This document shows, piece after piece, positions 1 through 9,218 of a stretch of 64,000 nt of DNA. The position numbers and the translations under genes were made by a program. The notes below the pieces were generated by a model that searched no databases, was not told the origin of the DNA, and was given only the letters and a program-made list of their open reading frames with translations. Within the stretch, counting starts at the first letter, position 1; each line of letters starts with the position of its first letter. The DNA comes from Gemmatimonadota bacterium. Its GTDB lineage: Bacteria; Gemmatimonadota; Gemmatimonadetes; Gemmatimonadales; Gemmatimonadaceae. The stretch is taken from NCBI GenBank assembly GCA_021324635.1, contig JAJPIS010000061.1, positions 1 to 64,000 of the forward strand, given 5' to 3'.

Positions 1-1
1 C

Positions 2-148
2 ACGGTGACCGCCGCGAGCGGGACCGGCTGGGGCGCGACCGCGACGCACGTGGGGCTGGTGGGCGCGACGCCGTCGGGCTGTCACATTGCGGTCGGCACG
101 GCCGCGAGCACGGCGACCGAGAGCGAGGGCGCGCCGTACTGCCCGTAA
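2..148 (+). CDS. type IV pilin-like protein, C-terminal fragment
   Basis: The reading frame is open from base 2 to the TAA at 146-148 and gives the last 48 residues of a protein whose start lies outside the window. The tail has a GWGATATH segment, one Cys in SGCHIAVG and a final Cys two residues before the end (PYCP). A Cys pair bracketing a small Gly/Thr-rich beta region is typical of type IV pilins and pseudopilins, which are inner-membrane-anchored and assemble into pili or secretion pseudopili. The N-terminal methylation motif that would prove it is not visible, so this is a family-level guess. Confidence 0.5.
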   Translation, partial: TVTAASGTGWGATATHVGLVGATPSGCHIAVGTAASTATESEGAPYCP

Positions 149-220
149 GCCTCGCCGCCCGCACGCCGTAGGGGCGGCATACAGGCCGTCCGCTGATCGC
201 GTGCCGCGACAGACGTCGGA

Positions 221-258
221 CCGAGGGCCAGCGCCGATCCACCGGCGCTGGCCCTCGG
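221..258. terminator. bidirectional terminator-like hairpin
   Basis: Perfect 16-bp inverted repeat: left arm 221-236, loop 237-242, right arm 243-258. It sits between the convergent pilin fragment (stop at 148) and the small membrane protein (stop at 263). No T tract follows on either side. It could stop transcription from both sides, or only protect 3' ends. Confidence 0.6.
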
Positions 259-262
259 TGCA

Positions 263-592
263 TCACGGGGGGCCGGAGGGTGGTGAGCCGGATCCGCTCG
301 AGCCGCGACTAACGATCGGCGCACGGATGGCCGCGAGGCGGGCACGACGAATCTTCCGGAGCTGAACCACGACGATGCCCACCGTCAGCACCATCCAGAC
401 GCCGACGAACGTGTTGCGCCGAGCGCCGAAATCGTGGTTCACGCCGAAGGCATAGAAGGCCGCAATCGCGAGTCCGTCGAGGACCGCCACGGCGAGCACC
501 ATCCGCATCAGCTGACGGCGGACCTCTTCGCGTGCGGCGCGGACTACGGCGGGATCGCGGGTGACGGGGGGCGTGGACGAGGGGCTGGTCAC
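263..592 (-). CDS. small two-TM membrane protein of unknown function
   Basis: 109 residues. A charged, Pro/Thr-rich cytoplasmic N-terminus (about 1-28) precedes two hydrophobic helices, about 29-48 (MRMVLAVAVLDGLAIAAFYA) and 64-80 (FVGVWMVLTVGIVVVQL). A basic stretch KIRRARLAAIRAP and a Gly/Ser/Pro tail follow. Codon use and the clean membrane pattern suggest a real gene and not a shadow of the overlapping frames. I do not recognise a family. It lies downstream of cdd on the same strand with about 100 bp between, and is convergent with the pilin gene. Confidence 0.65.
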   Translation of the reverse strand: MTSPSSTPPVTRDPAVVRAAREEVRRQLMRMVLAVAVLDGLAIAAFYAFGVNHDFGARRNTFVGVWMVLTVGIVVVQLRKIRRARLAAIRAPIVSRGSSGSGSPPSGPP

Positions 593-694
593 GGGGAGGG
601 GCGGGTGACGGAGAGGAGAGACCGCGACCCGTGCAAGTTACAGTCGGAATGCCAACCGCGCCGCACAGACCCGAGCCGTCGAGCGGCACATCGA

Positions 695-1153
695 TCACGG
701 CTGGCGACTCAGGTGCTCCGGTCGAAACGCGTCGGGGAGCAGGTCGATCAGCCGCCAGCGGCGCTCCTCGCTGCCGCTCACGCTCACGACCGCCAGGGTC
801 GGAACGAACTCGACGAGTGCTTGGCGGCAGCCGCCACACGGCGGGGTCGGCGCGCTGGCATCGGTGACGACGACGAGCAGCGTGAAGGCCCGGACTCCGG
901 CGGCGACGGCCGCCATCAGTGCGCCCCGTTCGGCGCACAGGGAGGACGGGTACGCCGCGTTCTCGACATTGCACCCCGCGAACACCGATCCATCCGTCCC
1001 CACGAGCGCCGCGCCCACACGGAACCTCGAGTACGGCGCATACGCCTGGCTCTGCGCCCGGCGCGCGGCTGCGATCGCGCGCTCGAGTGTGGCCCCGTCC
1101 ACCGCGTCGGCCGCTGGTCGATGTGACGCACTCGGTTCGCTCATCGCGCTCAT
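695..1153 (-). CDS. cdd: cytidine deaminase
   Basis: 152 residues. It hydrolyses cytidine and deoxycytidine to uridine forms in pyrimidine salvage (cytosol). The zinc site is complete and of the small tetrameric all-Cys type: C73-A-E75 (SLCAERG) with the catalytic Glu, and P-C106-G-G-C109-R-Q. The FxxGCNVENA substrate motif is at about 58-66. The ATG at 1153 overlaps the TGA of the upstream membrane gene (ATGA), so translation is probably coupled to the O-antigen-ligase-like gene. A second in-frame ATG lies three codons later. Confidence 0.95.
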   Translation of the reverse strand: MSAMSEPSASHRPAADAVDGATLERAIAAARRAQSQAYAPYSRFRVGAALVGTDGSVFAGCNVENAAYPSSLCAERGALMAAVAAGVRAFTLLVVVTDASAPTPPCGGCRQALVEFVPTLAVVSVSGSEERRWRLIDLLPDAFRPEHLSRQP

Positions 1154-2961
1154 CGGGTGTGGGTGGAGCAGGCGGCAAGGAGGCGCCTGGGCTCGGGAGC
1201 GCTGGGATACAGCGCCCGGGCCGCGCGGGCGTGCACGCGCGAGCGGCTGCACGCTCGGCCCTTCTCGTACGCTTCGGCGAGGCGCAGGTGAATCCGATAG
1301 CTGCCCGGGTCGGCGCGCGACGCGAGCTCGAGCGTGTGATCCGCCGCGCCGGTCCGCGGTGCGGCACTGTACAGCGCCATGGCGGTGATGGCCGAGGCGC
1401 TCCGAAAGGTCGCGTAGCCGCCGGCCGCGACGACGGCGAGCAGGGCGATGCTGCGCGCCGCCGCCGGAAACGGGACGTCGACGTAGGGGGCCGGCTCGGG
1501 GAACAGCGTTCCAGCCAGCGCGCCGAGGATTCCCCAGGCAACGAGGCCGGGTGCGGGGAGGAGGAGCACCGCGTCGAACGCGCCGACCGTGAGCACGGCG
1601 ACGATCGTCGCGATGAGCGTCAGCGCGGTGAGGAGGCGATCGAGTCGCGCGTCGTCGACCGCGGCGGCCGAGCTGCGCGCGGCCGCGACCACGAGCCCCG
1701 CCAGGGCGAGCACGAGACACATCGTCGCCACCAGACCGCGCTCGGAGATGAACGCGGCCCAGTCGCTGCTCGGCCACGGATTGGCGGTCATGCCATCGTC
1801 GGGGTCCAGCGACGGATCGTTGCGCGACGCCACCCGAGGATAGGCGACCGACCAATTGCCCGGCCCCACCCCCAGCAGTGGGTGGGTGAGCGCGAGCCGC
1901 GCCGTGTTCCCATACTGCACGAGGCGACCGTGGCCGCTCCCCGCCCGATAGTTGGCGACGCCGATCACCGAATCCAGGTAGGGAGAGGCACTGCGCCAGT
2001 TGAGCGTATTGGGCAGTCGCACCGCGAGGCCGACGCCGAGCAGTGCGCTGCCCACGAGGACAGCGCTACGGCGAGCGACCTGCCGGCCGCGCAGCGATCC
2101 AGCGGCGTCGCTGCCTGCGCGACGCCCGCCCCGCGCCGGGGACTCAACGCGAGTCGCCGGTCGTGACCGGCGGCCGTCGGCCGGGCCGTCACGCCGCCGC
2201 CGATGCGCGCGCGAGGCGCGCCAGGCCGAGCGCGCGCCGGGGAGGACACTCGCCGCGGCGAGCGCCGTCGCGATCCATGCGGCGCGGGACCGGGAGAGGA
2301 CGAGGGCGGCCGCGACGATGCCGATCGCCGTAGCGCCGATCAGCATGCCGCCCGCCCGTCGCGCGCGGAGCGCGCAGAGGACGAGCGGCGGCAGTCCGAT
2401 CGCGGCCAGGTGGGCCACGAAGTTCCGGTTGCCGAGCGTGCCACCGGGCGACCGGTTGATGCTGAAGAACTCGCTCTCGACGCCGTACGCCTGGAGGAGC
2501 GAGGTGATCGCGGCGACCATGACGGCGGCGCCGAAGACCGCCAGGAGCGGACGCGTCCAGCCACTGCGGGCGAGCGCCTGACTCGTGAGGAATGCGGCGA
2601 TTGCGGAGGCGCTCACGGCGAGTGCGCGACCCGCGAGCCAGCCGTTTGCGGCCATCGAGGCGGAGAGAGCGCTCAGCGCGAGAAACGTCACGAGGAGGGT
2701 GTCGACCCGCGTGAGCGTCGCGGTGGACTGTCCTCGCGTGCCGGGACCCGGCCGACGCCCCGGGCTGAGCAAGGCGGCCGCCGCGGCCACGCCCGCGGTG
2801 ACGTGGAGGACGAGCTCCTTCGGGACGAAGTAGCGGTCCAGATCGAAAGCCTTGTACGGGAGCGCGACCAGCACCACGCCGATGCCGCCCAGGGCCAACG
2901 CGCCGAGGGCGAGTGTCGGCGCTCGGCGCACTGCCGGTCGCACGTCGGCCGGAATCATCAC
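1150..2961 (-). CDS. O-antigen ligase/polymerase-like membrane protein with C-terminal TPR-like region
   Basis: 603 residues with many hydrophobic helices from about residue 15 to 510, as in the WaaL/Wzy family that joins or polymerises surface glycans at the outer face of the inner membrane. The periplasmic-loop region contains [11 protein letters not shown] and later [11 protein letters not shown], which resemble the Wzy_C conserved H-x(3)-GxGxGxx pattern. After the last helix, about 525-600 is an Ala-rich helical tail ([19 protein letters not shown]) resembling TPR units. No glycan cluster surrounds it. The downstream partner is cdd (4-bp overlap), which is functionally unrelated. Confidence 0.75.
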   Translation of the reverse strand: MMIPADVRPAVRRAPTLALGALALGGIGVVLVALPYKAFDLDRYFVPKELVLHVTAGVAAAAALLSPGRRPGPGTRGQSTATLTRVDTLLVTFLALSALSASMAANGWLAGRALAVSASAIAAFLTSQALARSGWTRPLLAVFGAAVMVAAITSLLQAYGVESEFFSINRSPGGTLGNRNFVAHLAAIGLPPLVLCALRARRAGGMLIGATAIGIVAAALVLSRSRAAWIATALAAASVLPGARSAWRASRAHRRRRDGPADGRRSRPATRVESPARGGRRAGSDAAGSLRGRQVARRSAVLVGSALLGVGLAVRLPNTLNWRSASPYLDSVIGVANYRAGSGHGRLVQYGNTARLALTHPLLGVGPGNWSVAYPRVASRNDPSLDPDDGMTANPWPSSDWAAFISERGLVATMCLVLALAGLVVAAARSSAAAVDDARLDRLLTALTLIATIVAVLTVGAFDAVLLLPAPGLVAWGILGALAGTLFPEPAPYVDVPFPAAARSIALLAVVAAGGYATFRSASAITAMALYSAAPRTGAADHTLELASRADPGSYRIHLRLAEAYEKGRACSRSRVHARAARALYPSAPEPRRLLAACSTHTR

Positions 2962-3087
2962 AGTAATAATGACGACCGGGTCGGCGCGGGTGCACGCGCG
3001 CCGCGTGCCTGGCGTCCGTCACCGGCGCGCGGCACCGGCGCGTGGGGGTGTGGCCGCGGGCGATGTGGCCGGGCACCCCCCCGGACG

Positions 3088-5442
3088 TCAGCGGCCGCCG
3101 GCCGGGAGGTTCTCTCCGAGGAAGCGCTGGAGCAGCTCCAGCAGGTGGCGCGACGTATTGTGTCCTTCGCAGATGCAGTGGCTGCGATTGGGGTAGTCCA
3201 TCATCGTGAACGGCTTGTTTGCCGCCACCAGGGCGTTGATCAGTGCCTCGGTGTTCTGGTAGTGCACATTGTCGTCGCCCGAGCCGTGGACGACGAGCAG
3301 TCGGCCGCGCAGGCTGTCGGCGTAGGTGATCGGTGACGCGCGCCGATACGCGTCGGCGTTGTCGGCGGGGAGACCCATGTACCGCTCACTGTAGATCGTG
3401 TCGTAGTACTCCTGCTCGGTGACGGGTGCGACCGCCATCCCCATCGTGTACACGCTCGGCGAGTGGAAGAGGAGGTCCAGCGTCATCGTCCCGCCATTGC
3501 TCCAGCCCCAGACGCCGACCCGCGTCGCGTCGGCGTAGCTGCGCTGGAGGAGCGCGCGCGCGGCCGCCGTCTGATCGCGCGTGTCGACGACCCCGATCTG
3601 CTTGTAGAGCGCCTTGCGCCACGCACGGCCGCGCGGCGCCGGCGTCCCACGGTTGTCGACGCTGGCGACGATATAGCCCTGCTGGGCGAACATCACGTTG
3701 AGCAGATAGGAGAAGCTGTTCCACTCATCGAGAACGGTCGCCTGCGCCGGGCCCCCATAGACCGTGAAGAAGACGGGGTATCGCTTCGTGGAGTCGAACG
3801 CCGGGGGACGCATGATCCAGGCATCGAAGCTGAGGCCGGATTCCCCGCCGCGCGAGCCGTCGAGACGCGTGAACTCGACCGGCTCCCGGGCCAGCGCCGA
3901 CACCGTGCTCTTGAGGTGGGCGTTGTCGACCAGCGTCCGGACGGTGGTGTGCGCGGGAAGCCGGATGAGCTCCGTCGTCGGGGGCGTGTCGAACGTCGAC
4001 CAGGTGTGGATCGCCCAGCGTGCATCCGGCGAGATGTCGTAGTGGTGCACGCCGCGCTCGCCGGCGGGGGTCACCCGCTCCGGCCGACCGGTCCCGTCCA
4101 GCCGGGAGCGGTAGAGGTAGACCTGCGTCGCGTTGTCAGGGGACGCCAGGTAGTACACGAGACCCCGTGCCGTATCGATCGCCTGGATGAACGGGGAGCC
4201 GAACGGGCTGTTCGGCTCTGTGAGGTCGAAGGCTCCCGGGGTGAGCAGCTTGGTCTCCCGCCCGTCGCGTGAGACGAGGTAGGCGTGACGCCACCCATCC
4301 CGCTCGCTCACCCAGACGAACTGCCGGCCGCCGTTCACCCAGTGGACCTCGTCATCGACGTCGACCCACGCGGAGTCCTGCTCGGTGAGGACCGGGTGGA
4401 CGGCACCGGTCTGCGCATCGCCAGCCATGACGACAAGGGTGTCCTGGAGGCGATTGAGGTGCTGCAACACGATCTCGCGGGAGTTGGCCGCCCAGCTCAT
4501 GCGGGCGATATACGTGTTGCGAGGGTCGCCCGGGACAGCGAACCAGCGAGTCGTCCCGCCTGTCGCGGGCACGACACCGACCCGCCCCGCGGAGTTGGTC
4601 GTGCCGGCCTTGGGGTACTGAACCGGCTTGACGAAGGAGTACAGGGAATCCGTGTCGTCGATGAGGTCGAAGTCGCGGACACCGCTCGCGTCGAGCTGCC
4701 AGTACGCGATCTGTCGACCGTCAGGACTCCATCGGAAGCCGTCGCGGAGGTTCAGCTCCTCCTCGTAGACCCAATCGAACGTGCCGTTGATCACCGTCGG
4801 GGACCCATCGCTCGTCAGCCGTGTGATCTGGCCACTGGCGAGGTCTTCGATATACAGATTGTGCTCCCGCACGTAGGCGACGCGACGTCCATCGGGCGCG
4901 AACTTCGCGAACATGAGGGATGAGGGCGGCGCATCGCCTCCCAACTGCTTCAGCGTGCCCCTCGTTCGGTCGTAGACCCAGTAGTCGCCGCGCGTGTTCT
5001 CGCGCCAGACGCGGCGCGAGTTCGCGAACAGCAGTGCGCGCGAGCCGTCGGGCGACCAGAAGTAGTTCTCGACGTCGATCGGCTCCGACGCGCCGGCCGG
5101 GGTGAGCTTGGCGGCGGGAATCAGCACCGTCCGGGTGCCGCTCGCGGCGTCATGTCGCACGATGTCGGCACCGCGGGTGCCATCCGTCGCGGGCTCGAGG
5201 GCCGTGTAGGCGCCCGACGTGCCGGGGAACCAGTGAATCGACCCCAGCTGATCTTCCTGGAAATCGGGGGTCGTGAAGATCCGATCGAGCGTGATGCGCG
5301 ATGGGTCCGGGGATTGCCCGCCCACCTGGGCGCGCGCCCGCGCCCAGGGCGACGCGGACGTCACGAGGGCGAGGGCGAGCGCGATGCGTGTGCTGGACCG
5401 CCGGCAGCTTCCGAAAACCGTCGTTGGGAGGTGCATCCCCAA
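3088..5442 (-). CDS. dipeptidyl peptidase IV-type S9 serine peptidase, secreted
   Basis: 784 residues, the usual DPP-IV length. It removes N-terminal Xaa-Pro/Ala dipeptides. A signal peptide occupies about 1-38 (IALALALVTS to ARAQ). The N-terminal beta-propeller has several SPDGR-type blades and the DWVYEEEL motif whose Glu pair holds the substrate amino group in true DPP-IV enzymes. The C-terminal alpha/beta hydrolase has the nucleophile in GWSNGG (S648), Asp in HGSGDDNVH and His in NRSHCICEG, so the triad looks intact. The start is ATG 5442 or the ATG two codons on. It is likely periplasmic and used in peptide scavenging. Confidence 0.93.
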   Translation of the reverse strand: MGMHLPTTVFGSCRRSSTRIALALALVTSASPWARARAQVGGQSPDPSRITLDRIFTTPDFQEDQLGSIHWFPGTSGAYTALEPATDGTRGADIVRHDAASGTRTVLIPAAKLTPAGASEPIDVENYFWSPDGSRALLFANSRRVWRENTRGDYWVYDRTRGTLKQLGGDAPPSSLMFAKFAPDGRRVAYVREHNLYIEDLASGQITRLTSDGSPTVINGTFDWVYEEELNLRDGFRWSPDGRQIAYWQLDASGVRDFDLIDDTDSLYSFVKPVQYPKAGTTNSAGRVGVVPATGGTTRWFAVPGDPRNTYIARMSWAANSREIVLQHLNRLQDTLVVMAGDAQTGAVHPVLTEQDSAWVDVDDEVHWVNGGRQFVWVSERDGWRHAYLVSRDGRETKLLTPGAFDLTEPNSPFGSPFIQAIDTARGLVYYLASPDNATQVYLYRSRLDGTGRPERVTPAGERGVHHYDISPDARWAIHTWSTFDTPPTTELIRLPAHTTVRTLVDNAHLKSTVSALAREPVEFTRLDGSRGGESGLSFDAWIMRPPAFDSTKRYPVFFTVYGGPAQATVLDEWNSFSYLLNVMFAQQGYIVASVDNRGTPAPRGRAWRKALYKQIGVVDTRDQTAAARALLQRSYADATRVGVWGWSNGGTMTLDLLFHSPSVYTMGMAVAPVTEQEYYDTIYSERYMGLPADNADAYRRASPITYADSLRGRLLVVHGSGDDNVHYQNTEALINALVAANKPFTMMDYPNRSHCICEGHNTSRHLLELLQRFLGENLPAGGR

Positions 5443-5595
5443 CGATACACGGCCGGCACCCTGCCCGCAGCTAGGCCGCCGTGCCCCTGACGCGCCTCGC
5501 GCGCCGATCGCGCGATCGGTCGTGCGCCGCGGGCGCGATCGCGGGTGTCCCGCGCAGCGGTCGCCGCGCGCGTCGCCGGCGCCCGCGTGCGGCGA

Positions 5596-7170
5596 TCAGT
5601 TCTCGCGGACGCCGAGGCCCGTCTTCGTCCACACGACGACCGTCGTGCAGCCGGTGGATCCGAGCGTTTCGGCTCCCGCTGCGTTGGGGCCGGGGAGCGA
5701 CCGGACGCGGAACTCGACCGGCACCGCGGCCGGCCCGTAGATCTCGATCCCCGCCAGCTCCTCCGGCTGGAACATCGCATCGAGTTCGCCCTGGATGATC
5801 CGATTGAAGGGCTGTCCGTCGAGCACGTATACGAGGCAGCTTCCGGGGCCGTGCGTGGGCACCAGGTCGACGCCACCCTCGTCGTAGGAGAGGCGTACCT
5901 CCCCCACGTTCGCGAACAGCTCGGAGAATCGCTGCGCGTGTTTGGCCTCGATCTGATCCGCCGTCATGAACTGGCCGATGCCAGCGTGCTCCCGGCGGTC
6001 GAATCCGACCCGGGCATATCCGACCTGGAGCTGCTGCACCTGCACGAGCACGGGACTCATCACGTATGCCGGAGTCAACATCGCGATCGTCACATGCTGC
6101 GGCTCTCGGTTGGTCAGCTCGACCACGGCCGATACCGGCTCGAATCCGACGGATCGCACGACCACCATGTGCGTGCCGCTCGGCAAGCGCCGCATGCTGA
6201 ATGAGCCGGCGCGGTCGGTCACCGCGGAGTCGCTCGTCCCCTCCACGAACGCGGTCGCGCCCACGAGCGGGCTGCCATCGGGTCGCCGCACGTCGCCGTC
6301 CAGCACGGCGTGCCCGACGGGCCCATTGCGGCTCCCTTGACCCACGGTTGGTGTGGCGGTGGGGAGGTGGAGCGTTGCCATCGTGACGATGCGGTTGTCG
6401 AGCTCGATCTCGCGTTCCACGACCGTCGGATTGGGCTGAGCGCCGGCACCCTGCACCGCCGCCGGCCGGATCGCCCGCAGCAGACCCGACAGCCCGGCGG
6501 GTAGCCCGCAGAACCGGAACTCGCCACTCCGGTCGGTCGTCGTCTCGCGGTGATACGGTGCGACGCGGATGTCGCGTCCGCGGAAGCTGGTCTCGACCCA
6601 CGACAGGTTGACGACCGCGTCGGGGATCGGCTCCTCTGTCTCGGGGTCGAGCACCCGACCCACGACGACGGCGACGCCGCTGTCGGCCGGCGGGGTTGGC
6701 CGGGCGGCGTCACGACAGAGTGCTCGGCGGATGGTGCGGCCCGACGGCGTCGCCATGGAGAGCAGGACTGGACGCCCCGGCGCCAACCGCACGGGTTGGC
6801 TGGCCAGGGACGTACCCAGGGAATCGAGGATCGGGTGGAAAATCCCGAGGCGGACCCGGCCGGCCGTGACACTGTCGAGCCGGAAGCGGCCGATGGAGTC
6901 GGTGACCGCCTCGCGCGATTGCCCGTCGAGGAGCACGACGGCGCCCGCCAGCGGGCCGCCGTGGATGCTGTCACCGATGAAGCCGGTGACGGACGTCGTC
7001 GGGGCTACAGTACCGCCACTGACGGTCAGTCGCGACGTCGGCTTCTGCGCGGCGGTGCGACCGGGCCAGAGCGGCATGGCGCCGCTCGCGATCGCCGCCG
7101 CGGCAGCCGCGCGGGTCCAGCCTCGAGTGAGGGAGCAGGCGTGCCGGCCAGGAGGCAGCGGGTGGCGCAT
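5596..7170 (-). CDS. secreted carboxypeptidase-regulatory-like protein with plug-like C-terminus
   Basis: 524 residues. The ATG at 7170 has GGAGG 4-5 nt upstream. A signal peptide ends near AAQKPT (about 42). Three beta-sandwich repeats of the CarboxypepD_reg type follow, each with a G-x-PLxGAxV...T(D)xxGxFxL pattern, at about 60-115, 165-235 and 290-350. The last 150 residues (GQFMTADQIEAKH, YVLDGQPFN) look like a TonB-receptor plug domain without any barrel. Such proteins are common in Bacteroidota and Gemmatimonadota. The role is probably surface adhesion or substrate presentation. The specific ligand is unknown. Confidence 0.75.
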   Translation of the reverse strand: MRHPLPPGRHACSLTRGWTRAAAAAAIASGAMPLWPGRTAAQKPTSRLTVSGGTVAPTTSVTGFIGDSIHGGPLAGAVVLLDGQSREAVTDSIGRFRLDSVTAGRVRLGIFHPILDSLGTSLASQPVRLAPGRPVLLSMATPSGRTIRRALCRDAARPTPPADSGVAVVVGRVLDPETEEPIPDAVVNLSWVETSFRGRDIRVAPYHRETTTDRSGEFRFCGLPAGLSGLLRAIRPAAVQGAGAQPNPTVVEREIELDNRIVTMATLHLPTATPTVGQGSRNGPVGHAVLDGDVRRPDGSPLVGATAFVEGTSDSAVTDRAGSFSMRRLPSGTHMVVVRSVGFEPVSAVVELTNREPQHVTIAMLTPAYVMSPVLVQVQQLQVGYARVGFDRREHAGIGQFMTADQIEAKHAQRFSELFANVGEVRLSYDEGGVDLVPTHGPGSCLVYVLDGQPFNRIIQGELDAMFQPEELAGIEIYGPAAVPVEFRVRSLPGPNAAGAETLGSTGCTTVVVWTKTGLGVREN

Positions 7171-7303
7171 CGGTCCTCCCCAAACTGGGCTACCAAAGTG
7201 TTGCAGGTCTCACGCCCACGCCAGCGGCTGTCCTGTTGTCGGTCGCCGGCGATCCCCGTCGTCGCCGCGGCGCCTGCCGACCGCGCCGGCTTACCGCCGA
7301 CGG

Positions 7304-8611
7304 CTAGTCCTCGTAGACCCGGAAGGCGGCGCAGGTATTGTGGCCCCCGAATCCGAACGCGTTGCTCAGGGCGACACGCACCTCCCGGTGGGCGGGCTTG
7401 TTGAGCACGTAGCACAGGTCAGCGCACTCGGGGTCCCGCTCCGTGACATTGATCGTGGGCGGGACGACACTGTGGACGATCGACAGAAGTGATGCGATCG
7501 CCTCCACGGCTCCGGCCGCGCCGAGCATGTGGCCGGTCATGCTCTTGGTGGAGGTCGCGCTGAGCTTGCGGGCGTGGGGACCGAACACGGCCTGCACGGC
7601 CCGGCTTTCGGCGGTGTCACCGAGCGGCGTGGACGTCGCGTGCATGTTGATGGCGTCGACTTCCTCGGGGGCGATGCCTCCATCCTCCAGGATCCGCTCC
7701 ATCGCGAGCCGGGCGCCCAGCCCCTCGGGGTGTGGCGCGGTGATATGGTGCGCGTCCGCGGACGCGCCGACGCCCACCACCTCTGCGTAGATCCGTGCGC
7801 CGCGACGCCGAGCATGCTCGACCGATTCGAGCACGAGCGCGCCGGCGCCGTCGCCCATCACGAAGCCATCGCGTTGCTTGTCGAAGGGTCGGGAGGCGTG
7901 CTCCGGATCGTCGTTCCGGGTGGAGAGCGCGTGCATGGACGCGAACCCACCGAGGCCGAGCTCACAGATCGCGGCTTCGGCGCCCCCGCACAGGATGAGA
8001 TCCGCCTCGCCGTTCCGGATCGAGGCGGTACCATCCGCGATGTTGTGATTGCCTGTCGCGCAGGCGCTGACGACGCAGTGGTTCGGCCCGCGGAAGCCGT
8101 GCCGGATCGCGATGAACCCGCTCGCCATGTCCGGGATCATCATCGGGATGAAGAAGGGCGACAGCCGGCGCGGACCCCCCTTGAGGTACGCCTGGGTCTG
8201 CTCCTGAAACGTCTGGAGCCCTCCGATCCCGCTTCCGAAGATCACGCCCGCCCGCTCTCGCGCGAGGGGGGACAGCGTGTCGGGACCGATCCCGGCGTCC
8301 TTGAGGGCCTCGTCGGCCGCTGCGGCCGCGAACTGTGCGAAGCGATCGAGTCGCTGCGCCTGTTTGCGGTCGAGGTAATTCAGCGGGTCGAAGCCCTTGA
8401 CCTCACAGGCGAAATGGGTCGTGAACGCCGACGCGTCGAAGCCCGTGATCCGTGCCGCACCGCTCTGGGAGGCGAGCATCGCCTCCCAGAAGCTCGGGGC
8501 GGACAGGCCGAGCGGCGTGATGGCTCCGATGCCCGTGACGACGACGCGCGGGCGACCGCGCGGGTCCGTCGCCTGGCCGTTCGAGGAGGCGGGACGAGGC
8601 GCGACGATCAA
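7304..8611 (-). CDS. fabF: beta-ketoacyl-ACP synthase II
   Basis: 435 residues. It condenses malonyl-ACP with acyl-ACP in fatty-acid elongation (cytosol). The Cys-His-His triad is present: Cys in SACATGNH, first His in MHATSTPLGD, second His in KSMTGHMLGAAG. The N-terminal VVVTGIGAITPLG and C-terminal ALSNAFGFGGHN are diagnostic of the FabF group. The start is a TTG at 8611 without a clear ribosome site. A later start just before VVVTGIG would remove about 22 non-conserved residues. No acpP or fabG neighbour is present, so it is a stand-alone copy. Confidence 0.95.
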   Translation of the reverse strand: MIVAPRPASSNGQATDPRGRPRVVVTGIGAITPLGLSAPSFWEAMLASQSGAARITGFDASAFTTHFACEVKGFDPLNYLDRKQAQRLDRFAQFAAAAADEALKDAGIGPDTLSPLARERAGVIFGSGIGGLQTFQEQTQAYLKGGPRRLSPFFIPMMIPDMASGFIAIRHGFRGPNHCVVSACATGNHNIADGTASIRNGEADLILCGGAEAAICELGLGGFASMHALSTRNDDPEHASRPFDKQRDGFVMGDGAGALVLESVEHARRRGARIYAEVVGVGASADAHHITAPHPEGLGARLAMERILEDGGIAPEEVDAINMHATSTPLGDTAESRAVQAVFGPHARKLSATSTKSMTGHMLGAAGAVEAIASLLSIVHSVVPPTINVTERDPECADLCYVLNKPAHREVRVALSNAFGFGGHNTCAAFRVYED

Positions 8612-8698
8612 GGTCGGTCCACGCGACCGAACGGGTCACGCGAACGCCCGGCCGGATGAGGAGTCGAGGTCCGAAGTCGCATTGCCACGGAATATCAC

Positions 8699-8731
8699 AG
8701 GGGGCACGGCGCAGTGTAAACCATGCCCCCT
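8699..8731 (-). terminator. hairpin downstream of the 50-aa membrane protein gene
   Basis: Arms 8721-8731 and 8699-8709 form an 11-bp stem around an 11-nt loop. Read on the minus strand, the only imperfect pair is a G-U wobble, while on the plus strand it would be a C-A mismatch. That fits an RNA made from the minus strand, such as the transcript of the gene at 8829-8981. No T run follows. Confidence 0.4.
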
Positions 8732-8828
8732 GGAGGCGAGGCCGGGCCGCTCGACGGCTGCCCGACCAGCCGCGCACCGCCCCGAACGGTTTCCCGTCCG
8801 GCGCGATGCGCGTCGAGCGGAGTCGGCG

Positions 8829-8981
8829 CTAGACCGTTGTGCGGCGGCCGGCGATCAAGTTGTAGATCACGGCGATGATCGCCACAATCAGAAGAATGTG
8901 GATCAGCCCACTCGCCACGTGGAACACGCCGAACCCCAGAATCCACCCGATGAACAGAATGACCGCAATGGTCCACAGCAT
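8829..8981 (-). CDS. 50-aa lmo0937-like (DUF5670-type) membrane protein
   Basis: 50 residues, almost all hydrophobic, in two segments (LWTIAVILFIGWILGFGVFHV and about 26-43) and ending GRRTTV. The pattern MLWTIAVxLFxxWxLGF with HILLxxAxIxxxxxLxxGRR is that of the small lmo0937/DUF5670 family, often stress-associated and of unknown function. The ATG at 8981 has GGAGG at 8988-8992 with a 6-nt spacer. This marks the true start, although the frame extends further upstream. Confidence 0.85.
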   Translation of the reverse strand: MLWTIAVILFIGWILGFGVFHVASGLIHILLIVAIIAVIYNLIAGRRTTV

Positions 8982-9218
8982 ATCCGGCCTCCCGATTGGG
9001 AATTGGTCGCGACCGTCTCGCCCATGGCTCGGCCCGGCCGCGCCGACTGCTCGGGCGAAGGGCATTTCCCATGCCGATGCCGGTCCGGGGCCCACGGGCG
9101 GACGCGGGGCCCCGCCGGCCAGCCACCCCGGCCGTACGGTCGGCGCCCAGGCGCCTAGTCCCCGGCCGTGCCAGGCGGGTCTCTATCGCCCGGGCGCTGC
9201 GGCGCCATATTTGGGCCT

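Noticed and set aside
309-1541. 410-codon minus-strand frame over cdd and its neighbours
   Set aside because: Arg/Ser-rich. cdd in another frame has its full zinc site.
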